Source: Alicyclobacillus sp.
Lineage (GTDB): Bacteria; Bacillota; Bacilli; Alicyclobacillales; Alicyclobacillaceae
Assembly (NCBI GenBank): GCA_023511725.1
Contig: JAIMAY010000006.1
Location: 39,744-103,743, forward strand
Direction of reading: 5' to 3'
DNA: 64,000 bases
In this document: positions 60,451 through 64,000 of the stretch, piece after piece
How the letters are laid out: each line of letters opens with the position of its first letter
Position numbering within the stretch: position 1 is the stretch's first letter
Position numbers and translations under genes: made by a program
The notes under the pieces: model-generated
What the model was told of the DNA's origin: nothing
What the model saw: only the letters and a program-made list of their open reading frames with translations
Database searches by the model: none

Positions 60451-61527
60451 TTATCGCACCCCCGATTCGTCGAGTCTTAACCGCTCACGGATCAATGCGG
60501 CTCGCCGCACATCCCGTTCCGCGGGAGAGAGGTCCTGCTGATAGTATTTTTGGAGAAAGGCCGGTTGTGTCATGACCATCAATTCCTGAAGGATGTTCGC
60601 CGAGACCCCTTTGATAATGCCCAGATCAATGCCGAGCCGAACGTCGGACAGGCGCTGCAGCGTTTCCTTCGAATCCATCCGCCGCGCGTAGGCAAGGATG
60701 CCGAAGGACCTGCAAACTCTATCCTCCAAACCTTCGCGATTCTGCTGCAACAACAGCCTGCGCGCGTTCCGCTCATGCTCAATCAGCTGGGCCACGACGT
60801 TGCTGAGGTTCTGGATGATCTCCTCCTCAGATTCCCCCAGGGTCACCTGATTCGACACTTGGAACAGGTTTCCTGCCGCGTCACTCCCCTCGCCGTACAT
60901 CCCGCGCACCGTCAGACCGACCTGCTGCACAGCCGACAGGATGCGGCCCATCTGGCCGGAGAGCACGAGCCCGGGCAGGTGCATCATCACCGAGGCCCGG
61001 ATCCCCGTGCCCACATTGGTCGGGCATGCGGTGAGGTATCCATATCGTTCGTGAAAAGCGTACGGCAGTGTGCGCTCCAGTGCGTCATCCACCTGGTTGG
61101 CCAGGTCCCACGCCTCTTTCAGGCGCAGCCCGGGGAGCAGACACTGAATCCGAAGATGATCCTCCTCATTGACCATGATGCTCACGACCTCGTCGTCGCG
61201 AAGCGCGACGGCGCCGTGCCGTACCTGCTCGGCGAGATCGCGGCTGATCAGATGCTTTTCCACGAGCACCTGTCGATCGATGGCCGACATATCGGAACAG
61301 CGAAGCAGCTCGAACCGACCCAGCGCTTGAACGGCCGGCGTGGCGAGCGCGTTCTGCACGGCCTGGATCACGTGGTTCGCGTGGCTGTCGGTCTGCAGCA
61401 CCGGGAATGGCACGTCCTCCAGGTTGCGCGCCACGCGGACGCGGCTGGTGAGAATGATGTCGTCTTCGGGACCACCGTTGCGCATCCACGGCGAAACGGC
61501 ACGCCGAAGGAAATCGCTCAGCGACAT
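60451..61527 (-). CDS. mcsB: protein arginine kinase McsB
   Basis: McsB phosphorylates arginine in misfolded proteins and CtsR, marking them for ClpCP. The 358-aa protein has the phosphagen-kinase pattern: [15 protein letters not shown] (ATP-binding Arg), [20 protein letters not shown] with the catalytic Cys, and [27 protein letters not shown]. It has no N-terminal guanidino-binding domain, as expected for bacterial McsB. It starts 48 bases after mcsA with AAGGAGGG upstream. Confidence 0.98.
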   Translation of the reverse strand: MSLSDFLRRAVSPWMRNGGPEDDIILTSRVRVARNLEDVPFPVLQTDSHANHVIQAVQNALATPAVQALGRFELLRCSDMSAIDRQVLVEKHLISRDLAEQVRHGAVALRDDEVVSIMVNEEDHLRIQCLLPGLRLKEAWDLANQVDDALERTLPYAFHERYGYLTACPTNVGTGIRASVMMHLPGLVLSGQMGRILSAVQQVGLTVRGMYGEGSDAAGNLFQVSNQVTLGESEEEIIQNLSNVVAQLIEHERNARRLLLQQNREGLEDRVCRSFGILAYARRMDSKETLQRLSDVRLGIDLGIIKGVSANILQELMVMTQPAFLQKYYQQDLSPAERDVRRAALIRERLRLDESGVR

Positions 61528-61575
61528 CCTTCATCCCTCCTTGTGACAGCTTCCTGTTGCTCCGGGACGCCTCGC

Positions 61576-62100
61576 CTATCCCCGGTCCATCTGCTGCTCC
61601 AGCTCGCGAATCTGATCCCGCAATTGCGCGGCCCGTTCATACTGTTCCATGGCCACGGCCTGCTGTAGTTCCTTGCGGAGCCGCTCCAGGTTCTTACGCA
61701 CCTTCACCTGGCTGCCAGCATGCAGCGGCACCTTACCTGTGTGACTGGTCGCGCTTTGAATCCGGCGCAGCAACGGCTCCAACCTTGGCGCGAAGTTGTC
61801 ATAGCACTTCGGACAGCCAAAGCGGCCGAGTTGCGTGAACTGCTGATAGGTCATGCCGCAGTTGCCGCAGCGCTGCGCCGAGGCTGCAGGAACCGCGAAC
61901 CCCGGTGACGACTCCATGTTCATAAGATGACCGAGCCACTGGTGGAAATCGAAGTTGAACGCCTGAGCCGCCTGTCCGAACAGGTCGCCCTGCGCTTCCC
62001 GGGCGCACTGCTCGCACAGATGGTAGACCTTTTTGTCCCCATTGATGATCTGCGTGAACTGCACATTCGCCGGCCGCTCATGGCATCGCTGGCACAGCAT
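61576..62100 (-). CDS. mcsA: McsA, zinc-finger activator of McsB
   Basis: The 174-aa protein has two CxxC pairs near the N-terminus (Cys3, Cys6, Cys29, Cys32), a second zinc unit (CGNCGMTYQQFTQLGRFGCPKC) and a C-terminal UVR domain (ELQQAVAMEQYERAAQLRDQIRELE). It binds and stimulates McsB kinase. It starts three bases after the ctsR stop. Confidence 0.97.
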   Translation of the reverse strand: MLCQRCHERPANVQFTQIINGDKKVYHLCEQCAREAQGDLFGQAAQAFNFDFHQWLGHLMNMESSPGFAVPAASAQRCGNCGMTYQQFTQLGRFGCPKCYDNFAPRLEPLLRRIQSATSHTGKVPLHAGSQVKVRKNLERLRKELQQAVAMEQYERAAQLRDQIRELEQQMDRG

Positions 62101-62103
62101 CCG

Positions 62104-62700
62104 TCATTCCTCCTCGACCCTGTCGCCATGTGGCTCACCGCGGTGGCCTCGGCCGGCCGCATCCGCGGTCTCCGACCCCGCGGCCGAATGGGTGTTCGCG
62201 CGGTGTTGTGAGGCGTGATCGGCCCTGTGCTTCGGCGGTCCCGCCGCCAACGCGGCCGCCAACGCCTGGGTGAGCAGCCGCGCTCGCAGCGCGTCGCGGT
62301 AAGGCAACTCGATCCTCAACACATCCCGGCTGACCACAGCCCGCAGGATCATCGCCTCGCGCTCGGTCAGCCATCCGTCTCTCGCGAGCCGCGCGATGAT
62401 GCCTTCCGCCTCCCGCTGCGCGATTTCGTCGCCGATGGAAGCCAGCAGGTCCATCACCGGATCGTCCGAGCTCACCGGCATCTGGCGAATGCGGATGTAC
62501 CCACCACCGCCGCGCTTGGATTCCACCACATAGCCATGCTCGACGGAAAAGCGCGTGTTGATCACGTAATTGATCTGAGACGGAACACATTGAAACAACT
62601 CAGCCAATTCACTGCGCTGGAGTTCCACCACGCCATTGTGGCTCTCCTCCAGAATACGCTTGATGTATCGCTCGATAATGTCGGAGATATTCTCTGCCAC
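62104..62700 (-). CDS. ctsR: transcriptional repressor CtsR, with long His-rich C-terminal tail
   Basis: CtsR represses clp and ctsR operons; McsB inactivates it in heat. Residues 1 to about 150 match CtsR (ISDIIERYIKRILEESHNGVVELQRSELAELFQCVPSQINYVINTRF and the wing GGGGYIRIR). The last approximately 45 residues form an extra tail rich in His, Ala, Gly and charge (HRADHASQHRANTHSAAG and on), not part of the normal 150-155-aa repressor. Start is GTG 62700 after GGAGGCGACC. It heads the ctsR-mcsA-mcsB-clpC operon. Confidence 0.95.
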   Translation of the reverse strand: MAENISDIIERYIKRILEESHNGVVELQRSELAELFQCVPSQINYVINTRFSVEHGYVVESKRGGGGYIRIRQMPVSSDDPVMDLLASIGDEIAQREAEGIIARLARDGWLTEREAMILRAVVSRDVLRIELPYRDALRARLLTQALAAALAAGPPKHRADHASQHRANTHSAAGSETADAAGRGHRGEPHGDRVEEE

Positions 62701-62893
62701 TGGAGGTCGCCTCCATCACTTCCCCTGGCGGCGTCCGCCTTGTGCAGCGTCCGCCGCATCCTAGCTTCACCCCAAGCGTGAGGCACCATGTCCCACACGC
62801 GCTCGGCAGCTGGGCGCACGCACGGTGCGACTGACTGGCCGTGTCCATGCGCACCCAGTCCGTGCGCGGACTGTTGATCTTCGTCTTCGTTGC

Positions 62894-62935
62894 CTTGACC
62901 TTGACCTCAACTCTTGACATTGACTAATGTTGACT
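62894..62935 (-). promoter_or_regulatory. CtsR operator-like heptad array
   Basis: The best pair is AGTCAAC-ATT-AGTCAAT (62935-62919), close to the CtsR consensus of two RGTCAAA heptads three bases apart. Three further GTCAA heptads follow (62919-62913, 62906-62900, 62900-62894). The array sits just downstream of the promoter boxes, where a repressor would block transcription start. Confidence 0.7.
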
Positions 62936-62951
62936 TTGATTTTCACTGACT

Positions 62952-62980
62952 ATATTATACCCATCCTGCGCACAATGCAA
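62952..62980 (-). promoter_or_regulatory. vegetative promoter of ctsR-mcsA-mcsB-clpC
   Basis: TTGCAT (62980-62975), 17 bases and TAATAT (62957-62952) on the minus strand; the overlapping TATAAT gives a shorter spacer of 15. The transcript would begin near the CtsR-like heptads. The leader to the ctsR start is about 245 bases and shows no ORF or riboswitch I recognise. Confidence 0.7.
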
Positions 62981-63052
62981 CCCTCGGGGAGGAAAAATGG
63001 CGTGGAACGGCGGTATTTGGCGCCGTGCGTAAGCAGGGGCACGGCATGAGGG

Positions 63053-63081
63053 TTGACCAACATCTGCAGGGCGCGTACACT
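63053..63081 (+). promoter_or_regulatory. vegetative promoter of the tetR-family gene
   Basis: TTGACC (63053-63058), 17 bases and TACACT (63076-63081). It is 42 bases before the GTG start and lies in the divergent spacer with ctsR. Confidence 0.65.
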
Positions 63082-63123
63082 GGGCATGAATCGATGCATG
63101 GCGCAAGAAAGGTGGATCTCTCG

Positions 63124-63699
63124 GTGACATCGAATAAGCAGAAAGAGATTGCACTCGCGGCTGTCAAATTATTTGAACAAAAAGGCTACCACGCCACCTC
63201 TGTGCAGGATATCGCGGATGAGGTCGGCCTGCAAAAGGGGAGCCTGTATCATTACATCCACTCGAAAGAGGATCTCCTTCTCCAGATTGCGCATGAGGCC
63301 ATCACGCAATTCAATGAACAGCTCGAGCGCATCTTGGCGGAGAAAGACCTGTCTGCGCGAGAAAAGCTGGTGCGGGCCATCCGCAATCACCTCACGGTGT
63401 CCATCTCCAACCTGCAGACCACCACGGTGTTGCTCCGAGAAGCATTCTCCCTCGGCGAAAACCAACACCGGGTCATCCAGGAGCTCACCGACAAATACCT
63501 CGATCTGTGGACCCAAATCCTCGAAGAAGGCAAAGCCCGCGGAGAGTTCCGCATCGACCACCCGAAACTCGCCGCCCTCGCCATCCTCGGGGCCTGTAAC
63601 TGGGTGTATCGGTGGTATAAGACCTCCGGCGAGTTGGGTGCAGAAGAGGTCGCGCGCGTGTTCTCCGACATCTTCCTCGACGGCGTGACCGCGCGCTAA
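63124..63699 (+). CDS. TetR/AcrR-family transcriptional regulator
   Basis: Start is GTG 63124 after AAAGGTGG; the longer frame covers the promoter. The 191-aa protein has an N-terminal TetR helix-turn-helix (residues about 7-53: KEIALAAVKLFEQKGYHATSVQDIADEVGLQKGSLYHYIHSKEDLL) and a C-terminal helical ligand-binding domain of the FadR/BetI-like kind, with CNWVYRWYKTSGELGAEEVARVFSDIFL at the end. Homologues often control fatty-acid oxidation genes, but no target is visible here. The last gene on the plus strand before the repeat tail. Confidence 0.88.
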   Translation: MTSNKQKEIALAAVKLFEQKGYHATSVQDIADEVGLQKGSLYHYIHSKEDLLLQIAHEAITQFNEQLERILAEKDLSAREKLVRAIRNHLTVSISNLQTTTVLLREAFSLGENQHRVIQELTDKYLDLWTQILEEGKARGEFRIDHPKLAALAILGACNWVYRWYKTSGELGAEEVARVFSDIFLDGVTAR

Positions 63700-63808
63700 T
63701 GGATCAGTACAGTTCAGGCGGCAGGGACGGCGGCTGCCGAGTCGGCGGCATGGCGGGGATTGTCGGTCCTGTTGCGGCGGCGCGGGCGTCTGGCGCGGGG
63801 GACAACCG

Positions 63809-63984
63809 GGTTTTTCCGCCTTATCGGGGCCGCGCGCGGGCCGATCCGGTGGGATAGCGCGGTTTTTCCGCCTTATTGGGCCAACGCAGGCGCGGTTCTG
63901 GCCCGATAAGGCGGGTTTTCCGGCTTATCGGGGCAGTATGGACGCCGATCCGGTGGGATAACGCGGTTTTTCCGCCTTATTGGC
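63809..63984. repeat. family of short GATAAGGCGG-type hairpin repeats
   Basis: Four related units lie in the noncoding tail: GGTTTTTCCGCCTTATCGGGG (63809-63829), GGTTTTTCCGCCTTATTGGG (63861-63880), CCCGATAAG...CTTATCGGG (63902-63933) and GGTTTTTCCGCCTTATTGG (63965-63983). Two longer copies of 41 bases (63840-63880 and 63944-63984), with two differences, begin GCCGATCCGGTGGGATA. Each unit can fold as GATAA-GCGG-TTTT-CCGC-TTATC. They resemble REP-type or small mobile hairpin elements. The sequence from 63700 to 63808 holds no gene. Confidence 0.8.
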
Positions 63985-64000
63985 GCCACGCGGGCGTCGG

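Noticed and set aside
62609..62920. 103-aa minus-strand frame starting in the CtsR-like heptads
   Set aside because: Its Val-Lys repeats are just a translation of the GTCAA heptads, and it overlaps ctsR in another frame.
63809..63984. CRISPR array
   Set aside because: Repeats are unevenly spaced, vary in orientation, and are hairpins with long unequal gaps; no cas genes are nearby.

Overview
The window reads as chromosome of a GC-rich, endospore-forming Firmicute. Evidence includes sporulation and germination genes (sigH, pdaB, gerD, kbaA, cwlD), a CtsR-McsA-McsB-ClpC stress operon, a glmS ribozyme, arginine-kinase-type McsB, and Bacillales-like order around rpoBC and the S10-spc-alpha ribosomal clusters. 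GC-rich codon use with this gene set suggests an Alicyclobacillaceae-like organism (inference; not proven by any single sequence here). Nearly everything from 0.4 to 62.7 kb is on the minus strand, so transcription runs from high to low coordinates.

Layout from right to left (the direction of transcription): a tetR-family regulator with a tail of hairpin repeats (63.05-64.0 kb, plus strand), divergent from ctsR-mcsA-mcsB-clpC (58.0-62.7 kb); radA-disA-pssA (54.6-58.0 kb); yacL (53.4-54.4 kb); ispF-gltX-cysS-mrnC-rlmB-rae1 (48.1-53.2 kb); sigH (47.4-48.1 kb); rpmG-secE-nusG-rplK-rplA (44.8-47.2 kb); an L10 leader with rplJ-rplL (43.6-44.8 kb); an rsmC-like methyltransferase; rpoB-rpoC (35.4-42.7 kb); rplGB-rpsL-rpsG-fusA-tuf (30.5-35.3 kb); the S10, spc and alpha clusters from rpsJ to rplQ, then truA (14.3-30.4 kb); rplM-rpsI with a strong terminator (13.2-14.2 kb); cwlD and a small membrane protein, mrp, then convergent gerD; kbaA convergent with pdaB; a SpoIIM-like membrane protein; an SGNH hydrolase; and finally cdaA-cdaR-glmM-[ribozyme]-glmS followed by a DUF347 membrane protein. 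The left edge holds the end of a Rieske ferredoxin gene on the plus strand.

Functional themes: transcription and translation machinery; protein quality control (McsB arginine phosphorylation, ClpC unfoldase, CtsR repression); cyclic di-AMP synthesis by two enzymes, CdaA (tied to cell-wall precursor synthesis by GlmM/GlmS) and DisA (tied to RadA and DNA integrity); and spore formation and germination. Genes often present at these positions in Bacillus but missing here are map (between adk and the KOW gene), the ecfA1-ecfA2-ecfT transporter genes (between rplQ and truA), cysE (between gltX and cysS) and ispD (between yacL and ispF).

I found no phage, insertion sequence, CRISPR array, defence island, rRNA or tRNA gene. 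The least explained sequences are the hairpin repeat family at the right edge, the His-rich tail of CtsR with a dense array of CtsR-like heptads upstream, the SGNH protein with an altered catalytic block, and a few structured spacers. The window is otherwise ordinary core genome, and I do not see a wholly new system in it.
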